From NCBI GenBank assembly GCA_030549495.1, contig JAUIRK010000919.1, positions 178,501 through 242,500 of the forward strand: a stretch of DNA of 64,000 nucleotides. The letters are read 5' to 3'. Both the position numbers and the translations under genes were made by a program. Shown here piece by piece: positions 1 through 11,346 of this stretch. The notes under the pieces were generated by a model, which was not told where the DNA came from, did not search any database, and saw nothing but the letters and a program-made list of their open reading frames with translations. This DNA comes from Nectonema munidae. Lineage: Eukaryota; Nematomorpha; Nectonematoida; Nectonematidae. Numbering within the stretch: position 1 is the stretch's first letter; every line of letters starts with the position of its first letter.

Positions 1-1128
1 AATAGAAAAATATTTTCCATATAAAAGGCATAAATGATGGCCAAAAATATAAACATGTTAAAAAAATTGTTTCTCTTGGATGAATTTGTCTCTCAATCAA
101 TTTTCGGTCACCAGTTACAAGAAGAAGAATTTATTGAAAAAAATATTTATTGTAAATTAAAATTTTTTTAAAAATCAATATAATTTTGATCTGTTGGGAT
201 TTCGAAGAGAATCAATGGAGAAATATTTTCTGAAAAAAGCCCACCTAAAAGGGCAGGGTGGATTCGCCCAGCATTGAAAAACTTATAATATCAAAACATT
301 GCCGCAAATATTTTCTCCCGCAATTCAAAAACCGTCCAGCCTATCTATGGTTAAAAACTACAACATCCTACAGCTGGTAAATGCGACTAATTTTATTCAA
401 GATGTGTGTGTTTGTGTGTATAGGATAATTGCTCTCGTTTGAGCTTGCACTTCCTTGTACTCGTGGTCACCCGTTCGGCAGCCGTTGTTGTGTTGTGTGT
501 GTGTCCATGAAAATTTTCAATTAGTTTGCAATGCCATGTGCATATTTTATATAATGGATATAATGGTGGTGGTGGTAGGTAGGTACCCAGGGAGTGATAA
601 TAATGATAATAATGCATTATATGATAATGACTGTTAAATGGACAATTTATCGAAGAGGCAGCCAGCCTATCAAACCTGCTAGAAGCGATTATTTATATGG
701 ATTATTGTTTTGCTGAGATTGCATTGTTACTTAATTGCTACCCCAGGTAAGACAGACTCCAAATGCACACACTCAAAGAACTTTAAAATAAGTAGTACAC
801 ACACAATAAATACACAAACTGCGTATGTGATGTATCTTTATGAATTTTAAGCATGCGCGTGTGAATTAGCAAAAATTGAAAGGGGTTCCCTTCATGCAAA
901 GTAGTTAAGTGCAGGGCGAAGCAGGTGCAAGTTAATTACTTCCATTTTCCATTAACACCAAATATTTTTCCACCAAATAAAACATCTTTCCAAATGGAGT
1001 GTCGTCGCCATTTTTAAATGGACTTAATTGGATTCCCTCTTATACGATTCAATGCCTGCTATGAATCGCACTTATATTAATCAATTCAGGCATGAAATAC
1101 TCAGGGAGGAGCAGAATTTGTATTATAA
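1..1128. other. AT-rich intergenic stretch, no gene seen
   Basis: Both strands carry only short open frames with no recognisable motif. Short TG-rich runs lie near 403-420 and 490-505, and GGT/GGTA and AATGAT runs near 565-620. Nothing else is supportable. Confidence 0.6.
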
Positions 1129-1255
1129 CCCATTTACGACCAATGTTCCTATTTTGGAACATAAGTAATTTCATCTTCATCTGCTTTTTTCAATGACTGA
1201 ATATAAATCGTTTGCGTTTTTTAGATATCGTCTGCTTTGCTTGGCCTTAAATGGG
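1129..1255. mobile_element. piggyBac-type MITE (127 bp)
   Basis: The left end reads CCCATTTACGACCAA and the right end, read on the minus strand, CCCATTTAAGGCCAA. The right end is followed by TTAA (1256-1259) and the left is preceded by ATAA, which fits a TTAA target with one change. CCC/GGG ends beside TTAA are the hallmark of piggyBac elements. A small internal hairpin lies at about 1143-1158. It is too short to code for anything, so it is a non-autonomous derivative. Confidence 0.6.
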
Positions 1256-1362
1256 TTAATATATCGTTTTTATTTTGTTTACACGAATTACAAATAAACG
1301 AACCAAATTCTGAATGAAAGATCCCTACATAGACGAATTTTATTCTTTTTAGATTTTTAGTG

Positions 1363-1711
1363 CAGTATTCTCCCGCTATGTTCCTTTCCATCCCGCGAAT
1401 AGCGAAAATCCACGAATTATTGACGCCGTTTTAAAATGCCTATGCATAATCTTACTCAATACAGTAATACAGTTGTAATATGTAGTAATGATGAAATAAA
1501 AACATTTTGATTTTATTTTTATTCTTTTCTTATTTTTAACTGACATTATTTTAAAATTTTTTACCAATCAGGGTGAATACTAGAGTTTTTGTGTTAAAAA
1601 TATTCAAAGAAAATTTACAAAATTGGTATAATTATAAAAAAAAATTTGAGAACAAAATCCTTCAATATGCGCGGCTAGAATAGTGAACCATGAATGGGTG
1701 AGGGTCTACTG
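1363..1711. mobile_element. candidate pogo/mariner-type MITE
   Basis: The ends read CAGTATTCTCCC on the left and CAGTAGACCCTC on the right (minus strand), and the right end is followed by TA. CAGTA ends at TA targets are typical of pogo/Tigger elements. Only the outermost bases match well between the two ends, so this is tentative. No coding capacity is seen. Confidence 0.35.
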
Positions 1712-1925
1712 TAAATGAAAATACAATAACTCAAAAGTATAATAAATTGATTATGCATTTGCAATATCATGCAAGGTCATTCATCTTTTGCATCGGGATT
1801 GCAAAAGTGTGCTTTATATTGTGAACCTCAGCTTTGCATCATCCTTCTTTCCTTGAAGAAATGAATTATTTCATCTCCAAGCGTTCATACTAATCATTTG
1901 AAAATGGAATGAGAGTTCAACTTAA

Positions 1926-2123
1926 TTTTTTGAAGATTCTACTGTTTTTTTAACGCAATGTGATTCCAACCTCTCATCTTCCGATGATGAAATTGATAAT
2001 AACTTAATTTCTTCGCAAATTATTCGCTACAGTTGGCAACTTTTCACAGATTCTAGAGGAAGATCACGATCTGAAAATATCGAAGACATCTTTACCTACT
2101 GGACCAAGGGGTCTTGCTTTTAG
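1926..2123 (+). pseudogene. piggyBac transposase N-terminal fragment
   Basis: Read in one frame, this gives an acidic Ser/Asp-rich stretch followed by EIDNNLISS, YSW, FTDSRGRS and SENIEDI, then a stop. The same order (FFEDS, EIDENLISS, YSWEPF, DSRGRS, SENIRDV) occurs in the N-terminal frame of the piggyBac element at 48357-48602, so the two are relatives. Acidic, poorly conserved N-termini are usual in piggyBac transposases. The DDD catalytic core does not follow within the next kilobase, so this is a detached relic. Confidence 0.7.
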
Positions 2124-2923
2124 AGAAGAGGATATAGCAAAAGTCACTCTATTCTTCATTCTAGAAATTATAGCCTTTATATTGAGTAAAACAAAGTTGA
2201 AGATTCAACCTAATTTTACGAGTAAGTCTTTGTAAAAATTCATCCATTCTTCAAAAGGATAAGATGCTTTATTATGCTCAAGTATTTCAGAAATCATAAG
2301 TCAATAAACATAAATATGTGTTTATCCACTATATTACTTTTGTCATAATTAAGTTTTTTTAAGTTTGTTCTAGATTTATTTGGTTCAATTATTATTATTG
2401 CCTATTTTTTTCTAGTACTCTTTAGTTAAAAAAATGCCATCATATCGCCATAGAAAAGACTTAAATTTCAAACTGATAAACTGATCCAACTAAGGAGCAT
2501 TTTGTTTACATAGGAATATATTTACTTCATTTTCCTAATACTTATTTATAGAAAAACTCTTTTTTGCCTTTTAGAGAATTTTATGCTGTTTTGTGTTCTA
2601 CTTAGAAATTGATATTTGATAATTTTTTTGTTATTTCATGAAGGCATTGAATTGAAAAAATTAGTAATGAAAAAAGGCTCAGCTTTAAGAGAGTATCTCT
2701 CAAATAATTCCAAGAATGTGTATCCCTAAGTTACAGATGAGTTTTTTTCTCTAAATTGTTAATTTAAGCCCAATTGTGTAATTCCCAATTGTGAAAATAT
2801 GAATATTGAATCAATAGTAAATGATAAGTGAAAATTTTCCAAAATTTTTTAACGCCATCTACAATCATAATTTGAAAAATAATGTTTTTTTAGTCTTAAG
2901 TTCTTTATAGTAATAAAATGATA
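2124..2923. other. AT-rich stretch, no gene seen
   Basis: No open frame of interest and no clear repeat ends. It may include decayed internal sequence of the piggyBac relic before it, but I cannot show that. Confidence 0.5.
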
Positions 2924-3156
2924 TGTACTTTCCTGTTATCGCCCCACCACCCATCGCTCTTCTACCACGATAAATATTCTTGTATTGTTTTAACCTAACC
3001 TACATTAAACTTACTATATATCATTAATCAAAACCTTTTTGAATTTTATGCACCTACAGATTAAAAAATTTTTCACTTGTTTTTTTTAATACATTTGTGT
3101 ACTTTAATACATTTTTTATAACATTTTGGGGTGGTGGGGCAATAACAGGAAGTACC
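2924..3156. mobile_element. hAT-type MITE with perfect 8-bp target duplication
   Basis: The left end (TGTACTTTCCTGTTATCGCC, continuing into CCACCACCC) and the right end read on the minus strand (GGTACTTCCTGTTATTGCCC, continuing into CACCACCCC) are inverted repeats of about 28 bp. The same 8 bases, AAATGATA, sit immediately outside both ends (2916-2923 and 3157-3164). An 8-bp duplication points to a hAT-type transposase. The 233-bp body is non-coding. Confidence 0.8.
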
Positions 3157-3164
3157 AAATGATA

Positions 3165-3979
3165 AGTTGTACTAATTAAATAATAATGGATAAATAAAAA
3201 TCATATTTTAACAAAAATTTACATTCTAATAAAATTTTTTTTGATAATGGAAAAATTTCCTGGTATTTCACTTTAATTAAAACATGGAGTTTTTTTTAAC
3301 TTAACCAAAAAATTGAGTTTGTTAATTTAAAAATTACTTAAAAAAACTGTGAAAAATATGCCAAATTTTTATCTTATTTAAGTTCTAACCAAAATGAACT
3401 TTTATTTACTTTATCTGCTAAGGTAAAAAAATCTCAAATTTACATTAAAATTAGTTAAAAGAACATCCATTTTAATTTTTTTTAAAATTAAACTAACTTT
3501 TTTAACCTAATTAAAAATTGTATTTTCTTGATGGGATAAAAAAATGGACTTTTGTTCACCAAAATCGTTCTAAATTTATTAGATAAGAATTAAATATACA
3601 AAAATATACTAACAAAAAAACTAGTCAAATTTTAACTAACAACTATACTGAGAAAATAAAGTTATTAATTCTCAAATTTACTTTGAGAATGTCAATCGAA
3701 AGATACTACTAATATAAATATAATTATAACAATAGATCATTTGTAGATTCTACAAGGGAGACTTGGAAAAGTCTGAAAAGAATTTTGTCAGTATTATAAT
3801 GTTTTTTTGATTTTAATTGGTTAAATTAACGAACTAATTAACTTATCATCGAACGATTAATTGTGAAAGAAAATAATGGATTATATTTTTTTGTTAATAT
3901 CGTGCGAGACAGGTAAAATTATTTTGCAATTTTACTTTTTCATTTAATAATAATTATAATAAATATCGCTTATTTATTT
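3165..3979. other. AT-rich stretch, no gene seen
   Basis: Very low GC with many TTTAA/TTAAA words. No coding signal, repeat ends or RNA gene could be supported. Confidence 0.5.
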
Positions 3980-4809
3980 TTTATAATTTTACTTTGCCTA
4001 AACTAAGTCTCAATTTTTCATGTAAAATATCTGATGAAGAGATTTTAGAATCAATGTTTTCTAAAAATCCTAGCCTTAAAAGTTTGAAAGAACAAGGTGA
4101 GGTTTTTAGATTACTGTTTTCTAAAAAGTTAAGGTCTCAAGATCGTAAACTTTTAGTTTTTGTAGTGTCCAGTAAAATTTTCAATTTCTTTCAAAAAAAT
4201 AAGTTTGTAGTTTACATTGATTTGAATAGTTATAAGCTTTATCCTTACATATTGTACAAACAGTGCTCAAACTGCTGTCTGTTTGGACACAAGGCATCAA
4301 AGTGTACTAGAAAACCTATTTGTAGGTACTGTTCTAAAAATCACAATGGTAGTTCTTGTGATATGGCTTCTAATCAATTAACGTGCGCAACTTGTAAGGT
4401 TTTTTGTCGTGAAAAAACTGATCATTCAGCATTTGATTTCGCTTGTCCATCAGTGCAAAAAGAAGTTGAAAGGGTCAAGTTTAATACAAACTATTATGAA
4501 TTATGAATCAAACAATCATTCATATTTTCAAAATGATTTTTTGTTTAATTTTGCTGAATTGAATACATATTTCTCTAGTAGTAGTAATAATTCTCTTCTT
4601 ACTCTTTCTGATGCTATATAAAATATAATACTTGATGTTGGAAATCTTGCAGCGGTTTGCATAAACCTTTAGATTTCACACTTCATTTCTTTTGAATACA
4701 TATATTTTCATCAAAATTCAGTATAAAATTACCTTATATCTCTGTTCATTCTTATTAATATTTTCATTTTATTTAAATAAACTTACTTACTTACTTACTT
4801 ACTTACTTA
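3980..4809 (+). mobile_element. ORF1-only LINE derivative with (ACTT)n tail
   Basis: A zinc-knuckle ORF1 frame (3994-4506) is followed by only about 270 bp of AT-rich sequence and then an (ACTT)7 tail at 4781-4808 preceded by AATAAA-like sequence. No endonuclease or reverse transcriptase frame lies between. The other LINEs in the window also end in short tandem tails, so this looks like a LINE 3' end joined directly to ORF1, comparable in layout to mammalian HAL1 half-LINEs. It is either a deletion product or a small non-autonomous family. Confidence 0.6.
3994..4506 (+). pseudogene. LINE ORF1 (gag-like zinc-knuckle protein), fragment
   Basis: An open frame of about 170 codons without an ATG at its first codon. 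Its second half holds clustered knuckles: CSNCCLFGHKASKC (CX2CX4HX4C), then CRYCSKNHNGSSC (CX2CX4HX4C), then a looser C/H set starting CATCKVFC. Such knuckles bind nucleic acid in ORF1 proteins of CR1/Jockey/I-type LINEs, where the protein coats the element RNA. The same layout recurs at 44840-45106 (plus) and 52972-53181 (minus) in this window. No partner ORF2 follows. Confidence 0.7.
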
Positions 4810-5935
4810 TTGATGATAACAGATATAAATTTAAAAATGTGATTACAAGAAAAAATTGTTTGTTTGCTAACTTAGTTTGTAATTATAAATAATTTTGTTC
4901 TAAGTGATACAGTTGAATAAAAAGACTAATTGGAATTGTAAAAAAAAATATAGAATTAAAAAAAATACTTTTGAAATAAAACGGATGGCGTCATTTCTAA
5001 ATATCTTTTTAAATACGTGCATGTTAAAATGGTTTAGTATTGTGGGTCATTTAGTTAAAATGGCTCAGATAGATCTGGCTCCGTACTTCATCATACATAT
5101 ACTGAACATAAAAAAGAGTTAATATCTTTTATTTAAAAGGACGTGAGACACAAATTTTAATTTATTAGTAATAAAATTTAATCGATTTATTACCATTATA
5201 TGACTGGATTTGACAATCTCACGTGAATTGAACATAAGAATATGATGTATATATATTTATATGGATAATAATATAAAAAAGGAATTGAAACGATGAAAAA
5301 ACGTAACAATTACGCCAAAATTTACTGGAAAAAGGAATGATATTTTGCGTTTAAAGAACGAACACAACACAAATGCTAAATTTGATACAAGAGGTAAGAA
5401 TTGCTGTGTACTGCACACAAATGACGGAGAAGATGTTTCTCCTTATTTTTCGGGTTCTCTCCTTCTCTACTTTTGGGTTTGAGTTGAGAGTTGAATGTTT
5501 GAGATCAAGTCAGCCCTCAATGAATGTTACTGTTTGTAGCTTCTTTTCACTGATTTCGACTCGATCCTGAGAAATGAATCCAGATCTCAATTTCTGAAAA
5601 AGAAAAATCAAGTTAAATCAATGCCCACAAAAATATTTCAAAATTTTTTTTTCCTAAATGTTCATTGCACATTCAAAATCAAAGATATTATTCTATGACA
5701 GGTAAAATTGAGAAAAAATATATTAGAAGCAAATTTTAGAAGTTTCTGTTGCTTCTGAAAAGCCGTTCCTTAAAAAGGAAGTCACAAGTTAAAAGCTACT
5801 TTTTGAAATCGAAATCATTAAAAATTTGATGAAGTTTTATAAATTACAGAAGTAGGCGAAACTGTCATTATTTATTCAGAAAAAATGAACAAAGTTTTGT
5901 CTATTTGTTCTATTCATTAGGGTTTACAGTAAACA
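4810..5935. other. AT-rich stretch, no gene seen
   Basis: Short frames only, none with a recognisable motif. Nothing supportable. Confidence 0.5.
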
Positions 5936-6064
5936 CGCACCAAAACCAACTAGCCCATGTTGCATTACCAACTGGCACCAATGCAATCTCGCACTAACCA
6001 ATTTGCTTCATTCATAATAATAACTCTAACCAATAACTAGCTTTGGCGAGTTGGTTTTGGTGCG
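5936..6064. mobile_element. foldback/MITE-like element
   Basis: CGCACCAAAACCAACT at the left end is matched perfectly on the minus strand at the right end, giving a 16-bp inverted repeat around a 97-bp spacer. No clear target duplication was found, so the superfamily is unknown. Confidence 0.5.
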
Positions 6065-6164
6065 CGACAGATCGCAACAAACCAAAGCCATGCCATTTTT
6101 CAGTGTTATTTCTTTCAGATTCCATTTTTTTTCAATTCTATTGTAAATTGAATTATAATTGTAT

Positions 6165-6298
6165 GTAGATGGCGTAGTAGTTCAAGCATCAAGCATCAAA
6201 GGTTCGATTCCTGATTGTGACTTCTCTATCATCTTTTTACCTATGTAAGAATATTTTGCCCCTCAATGCAAAAGAGAAAATAAAAAAAAAATTAAAAG
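6165..6298 (+). mobile_element. tRNA-derived SINE candidate
   Basis: An A-box-like TGGCGTAGTAG at 6170-6180 and a consensus B box GGTTCGATTCC at 6201-6211 lie 20 bp apart, followed by unrelated sequence and an A-rich end at 6265-6298. These are the internal RNA polymerase III promoter boxes of tRNA genes. A cloverleaf does not form, so this is a tRNA-derived retroposon, not a tRNA. A related sequence lies near 23540. Confidence 0.5.
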
Positions 6299-7289
6299 AT
6301 CGAAATTTTAGAATTAAAATAGCTTAGAGTTGAAGATATAAGCTATTAATTGACTAAACTCAATTTATAGATTCTTCACTTATTGAATCAAGACGGAACA
6401 AAAAAGATTTTCGTGAGCACTGCTTTGGAAGATGTTAGTTCTAACGTTTAAAAACTTTGACATTTCTTTTATTCGCCATCACAAAATTCATCTTTACATT
6501 CAACAATGAGTGATTTTGATGGAACTTATAACTCTATTCTTACATCAATATTATTTGTTCTTCTTACACAATTTCGAATTTTGATACACTTGGTTCTATA
6601 AATGCATCAACAAGAATATCATTTCAAGAATTCAATCTCTCGAAATACAGCCTCCACTCTTTTAAAATCTTCCACATACTCTCACATTAAAGATATTAAA
6701 AATGTGAGAAACAAAGAATTTCCTCTTTTTATACCAAACTACAGGCAGTCCATATAAACATAATTCTGTTTTTCGATTTAAAATTCATCATCAACTTCCC
6801 AATATTTATTGATTTACTTAGCAACATGATAGGAACTTTCGATGTATACCTTTCTATTAGTGTATATAAAGACATACTCTTTTTCTATCTCTATAATTGT
6901 TATGTAATAAAATCCTTCCGGTCTTCTCTGTCTTACATCACAACATAATTTATTTTTTGCAAATCAACAGTATAAAAAGAGATTTCAAAACAAAATTATG
7001 GTGCTCATAACAGAAAGAAATACTTCCTTACTGCTCCACAGACATAGTGAATTTGTCAAAAAAAATTTCCAACCACTACCAAAATTGAAAGTGAAGCTTT
7101 CAATTTTGGATTCCAAGTTCAACAACCTCTAGAAATTTTAGGGATTCTACGCATTTTTCACAGTAAATTCATAATCTCCTAATCTAAGATCCTTGTTCCA
7201 TCCAAGTTTTAATGTCTGTTTTTGGCTCACTGCTACTCCTGTGATCATTGGTTTTGTTACTCCTGCCGAGGTCTCAACCAAGAGTTTAA
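6299..7289. other. AT-rich stretch, no gene seen
   Basis: No coding or repeat-end signal that I can support. The 5' limit of the LINE that follows could lie inside this stretch. Confidence 0.45.
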
Positions 7290-7511
7290 TGAGGGAATTG
7301 ACCATTTTTTTCCCTAGGGATTAGATAGATCTGGAAAAAATGCATAGATTTAAAAAAACAGAGATTCAACCATGGAAGATCTTTGAAACTCTAAATTCCA
7401 TAGAGCAAAAAAAGATTCCCTATCAAAGAAATGCAAACTCATTGAAAATTCCAACATTAAATTAACAAATAAAAAGTTATTATATGCGGATGTTGTAAAA
7501 AAACCCAGAAG

Positions 7512-8070
7512 TCAAATAATTCTTTGTACTAAAGATGAAAATCGTGAAAAAATATTAGATAGCTTCAATAAAAACTTGACTTCGATACCAATTGAAAAGG
7601 TTATAAATTTTAAAGACTCTGTAAAATTAAATTTTCCTGACAAAGTATCTTCAGATAGAACAAGAGAGATAATAAGAAACAATAAAATGAAAAATATTAA
7701 GGAGGTAAAGTTTTCTCCTAAAATATCTTTACTAGTTTCTACTTCGTTCGACAACGACTCTACAGTTCCATCAATTGTTTTGAAGAATCAAGGACTTCAA
7801 AGTATTCTTGATGAAGGCGGCAAAATAGAATTTTTTTTCTCAAAACCTTTCAATAATCAAGAAGTAAAAGTATGTGTTTTAAAGGTATCTCCTTCTGTCT
7901 TCAAGTACATTAATTTTTGTAATTTTAGATTATTTTTTAACTTATATCGCACTCGAGTGCTACCATATTTTCATATAAGCAATGCTCCAATGGGGCATAC
8001 GTCTCTGAATTGTAAGAATTTAAGGGTTTATCGATACAGTTGTGGTAGTCATAACGGAAACTCTTGCTAA
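7512..8070 (+). pseudogene. LINE ORF1 remnant
   Basis: An open, Lys/Phe/Ser-rich frame ends in a degraded zinc-knuckle region: a GHTSLNC half, then YSCGSHNGNSC. The matching segment of the 3994-4506 copy reads FGHKASKC then CRYCSKNHNGSSC, so the knuckles here have lost cysteines. It lies about 100 bp upstream of the ORF2 remnant in the order expected of a LINE. Confidence 0.6.
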
Positions 8071-8169
8071 GAATGATCTTAAATGTCACAATATTTATGA
8101 CAATGAATAAATACTCTCAAGTAAATCATTTTTCGAGGTCTTTTTTTTAAATTTATTTAATGAAAACAT

Positions 8170-10664
8170 TAATATAAAATCTAATTCTTTTTTAGGTCCC
8201 GATTTAATTGAAAAAACTAATGAGCTAAATATAATTAGATTAAATGCCCAGTCTTTAAAAGCTAATTTTTTTGAGCTAGAGTTTCTCGTAGAAAATTTAA
8301 ATTCACGTAATAATTATCGTATTAAGGCGATTTGCATACAGGAGTCTTGGCCTACTGAATTTGACGTTCACAATCTCTTTCTTATAAATTTTCATCGTCT
8401 CAAAGAATTATTCCTAAACACAGTGGTCTTTCTTTTTTTATACATAAATGGTTATCCTACAACATCGTTAGCTCAGGTTTTTTTAGGGTACCTCAGAATA
8501 CTTTTGTGTGGAAATACACATTAATGACCGATCCTTTAAACTCCACAATTTCTATCGACTACCCACTAACGCTCCCAAAAAAATAGGATCTTTTAATCAG
8601 CATTTTGCATTTATTTAAGTAAACTTTCTAGTGGTTCATCCAATGTTCCTTTAGATGACTTCAATTACAATCTTTTTAATATGGAAAACGACTCTATTAT
8701 TCATTTTTTATGCTTTGTGTTTCGTATTCTTTTTTTCCCGCAATCACCACTCTGCTCGCCCTGATAGTCACACGTTACTTCAAAACTTTTATGTCCCTTG
8801 TAGTAATTTTGAGTACACAACATTTGTTCTTAAAACAAATATCTCTGGTCATTACCCCGTTTTCCTATCTTTGAAATTAACACACTCTCCTAAAACTAAA
8901 AGTGTAATGTTTTTTAATGAAAATACGTTCATCAATTTTGTATCTAATTACGATTAGAGGGCTTTGTCTGATGAGCTGACAGAACACCGCCCTCTTTTGA
9001 TTAGTTCTATAAATTCAAAACTTTCCTATTTCAAAAGTATTTCTACTAAGGAATGGAAATCAAATAATTACAATAAAAAGAAAAATGGGTTAATAATAAA
9101 CTACTACAGTTAATAAATAAAAGGAATTAAACTTATTTTAAATGGAAAAAATTATTGCGTTGTGAACTGAGGAGTAAATTTTTATTTTTCAGAAATCAAG
9201 TAAAGTACTTGGCTAAAAGCTTGAAAAAACATTTTTTTGAGAAAATATTGAATATAATAATAAAGATACGAAGTCCACATGGAAAGTAATAAATTCTTTT
9301 GTGAAAGCGAAACTTAATTCAAATACTTGTTATATAAATGATAATGGAACATTAGTGTCTAATGATTCAGTAGTTGGCAATTTGGTTAGCGAATATTTTG
9401 TTAAAAACTTTTATTTTAACTATACCTATAACCAGAACGCTGTTACTTTTTACCAAAAATGTACTAAGTATCTTGGATCGCTGAAAAGTAGCAGTGGTGA
9501 GGATGTTTATTTTATATCATTGTATGACCTAAAAAAAAGTTCAAAATTATAATTATTTTCCTATCATGAGAGCTTTTAACTTATGTATTGTAGAAAATAT
9601 TTTCCTGGATGTTCTAAAAAATACCAAAATTATACCTGTTTACAAGAAATGGGACAAATACCGGTGGGAAAAATACAGACCAATATCCATTGTTAGCTCG
9701 ATATCTAAAGTATTTGAAAAAATAATTTAGAAACAAATAAATAATTATATTTTCAGATCCAATAGAATAATTATTTCTCTGCATTTCCGTTTGGCTTTAA
9801 AGAAAACTCGTCTACAGAAGTCGTGCATGCTTATTTTATAAATAGTGTCGTAGACTCGCTCGCTACAAAAAAGGACGATGTTTGTTCTCTTTTTTTGGAC
9901 TTGAGTCGTGCATTTGACTCTATTCCCCATTGTTTACTAGGATGTAAACTTAAGTCTTATGGCTTCTCAAATACTACAATAAAGTTTTTCAAATTCTGTT
10001 TTGAAAATATAGGTTCAAACTGTTTAATAGTTCTTTTTCCGAAAAAAAGAAAGTTTATTCCGGTTTGCCTCAAGGCACAATTTTAGCTCCACTTTTTTTC
10101 AATATTTTCTTGAGTGACCTTCCGAACGTTACATCAGACGTCAAAATCTTGATGTACGCAGACGATATAACAGTGTTGTTTTCTGAAAAAAAAATTGAAC
10201 GGATATTTTCTAGAAAAAAATATTAACCTGATTGAAAACTGGTTCACATGCAATGGTCTGTCTATAAACACACAAAAGTCCAACTTCGTCTCTTTCTTCT
10301 ATATTTCTACTAGTCGTTACTAAGTGATTTAACCTCACTGGGCTTTCAAAAAGTAAATAAGTTTAATTTTTCAGGCTTAATTATAGTTGATAATCTTTCT
10401 TGGTTTCATCATGTCTCACACATTTCCCATAAGTCAGCTTATATATGTGGCATGCTAAAACAAGTCAAAAGATTTTTTCCTTCCAAAACAATGGTAACTC
10501 TATATAAAAGTCTCTTTCTTCTCCACCTCAGATACAGTATTTTCAACTGGCGTCACACAAAAGACAAAACTATTTTTACTTTTCAAAAAAAGATTTTGAG
10601 AATTATCTTTAACTTCCACTCATTTTTCACACGAACAATAAATATCTTGAAAATTCTCTATTAA
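8170..10664 (+). pseudogene. LINE ORF2 remnant (APE endonuclease + reverse transcriptase)
   Basis: Read through several frameshifts. The endonuclease start shows RLNAQSLKANFFELEFLVE and CIQESW near 8240-8350, then a decayed DDFNYN (GDFN motif) near 8655. The RT part shows YRPISIVSSISKVFEK (about 9680-9725), FLDLSRAFDSIPH (about 9890-9935, palm motif A), GLPQGTILAPLFFNIFLSDL (about 10067-10126, motif B), MYADDITVLF (about 10152-10182, catalytic motif C) and LYKSLFLLHLRYSIFNW (thumb, about 10500-10550). These are the steps of target-primed reverse transcription. At least five frame changes make it non-functional. Confidence 0.75.
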
Positions 10665-11346
10665 AACTTGGAGACATGTACCATCTTAGTATTTGCGTGA
10701 CTCTATATAAATATATATACCATTTGCTTCCACCTTTATTCAGCCAATTTATTTATTTTAACTCCGAGTAAGACAGAACCTCACGGCTCACTTTGTTAAC
10801 CAAATGTCGCTTCCATTTTATAAATATTCAAAATCAAAGCAATCCTTTTCATTTAAAGTTGCTACCCTTTATAGCAATGATGACACGTTCTTCCCCACTC
10901 TACTCCTATCAAAAAGTTTCAAAAGCTGTTGTCAACATTTTTTTTAAATCCTACACCTCACTTACTCAATGTACTATCCCCAATTTCTCTGTTTGCAGAA
11001 AGAGCATGGACATACTCTGACAGACCTCATTTTTCCTTTGATGAAAATATTGTATGAAATCTTTTATTTTTCTATCCGCCTTTTGCCATTATCGCGTAAG
11101 TCAATCACACACACTTCTAAAAACATTTTTGTATGGTTCAAGACTTCACAAGCCGGTTGATGTCTCCTATAGCGGCTGTTTGGGCCTTCGATGTCAAACT
11201 TCCTCAAGATTCATATTTACAAATAATTCTTTTCTTATTTTGGTTTGTATTTACTTTAATATACACATTAATTGTACTTTTGAAAAGAAAGATTATTTTT
11301 ATTATTATTATTGACCAACTCTATAAAGGGTTTGAATATATAAACG

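Larger units (their letters stand above)
7290..11312 (+). mobile_element. Decayed APE-type LINE, near full length
   Basis: ORF1 remains (7512-8070) are followed by an endonuclease and reverse transcriptase ORF2 (8170-10664), a short 3' region and a (TTA)n tail at about 11296-11312. Domain order, the lack of RNase H and the simple-repeat tail fit the CR1/Jockey group of non-LTR retrotransposons. Many frameshifts and stops show it is dead. The 5' limit is uncertain; the 3' end lies just before the hAT element starting at 11347. Confidence 0.7.

Noticed and set aside
6201-6211. tRNA gene suggested by a perfect B box
   Set aside because: No acceptor stem, anticodon arm or cloverleaf can be formed around it; a SINE head is the better reading.
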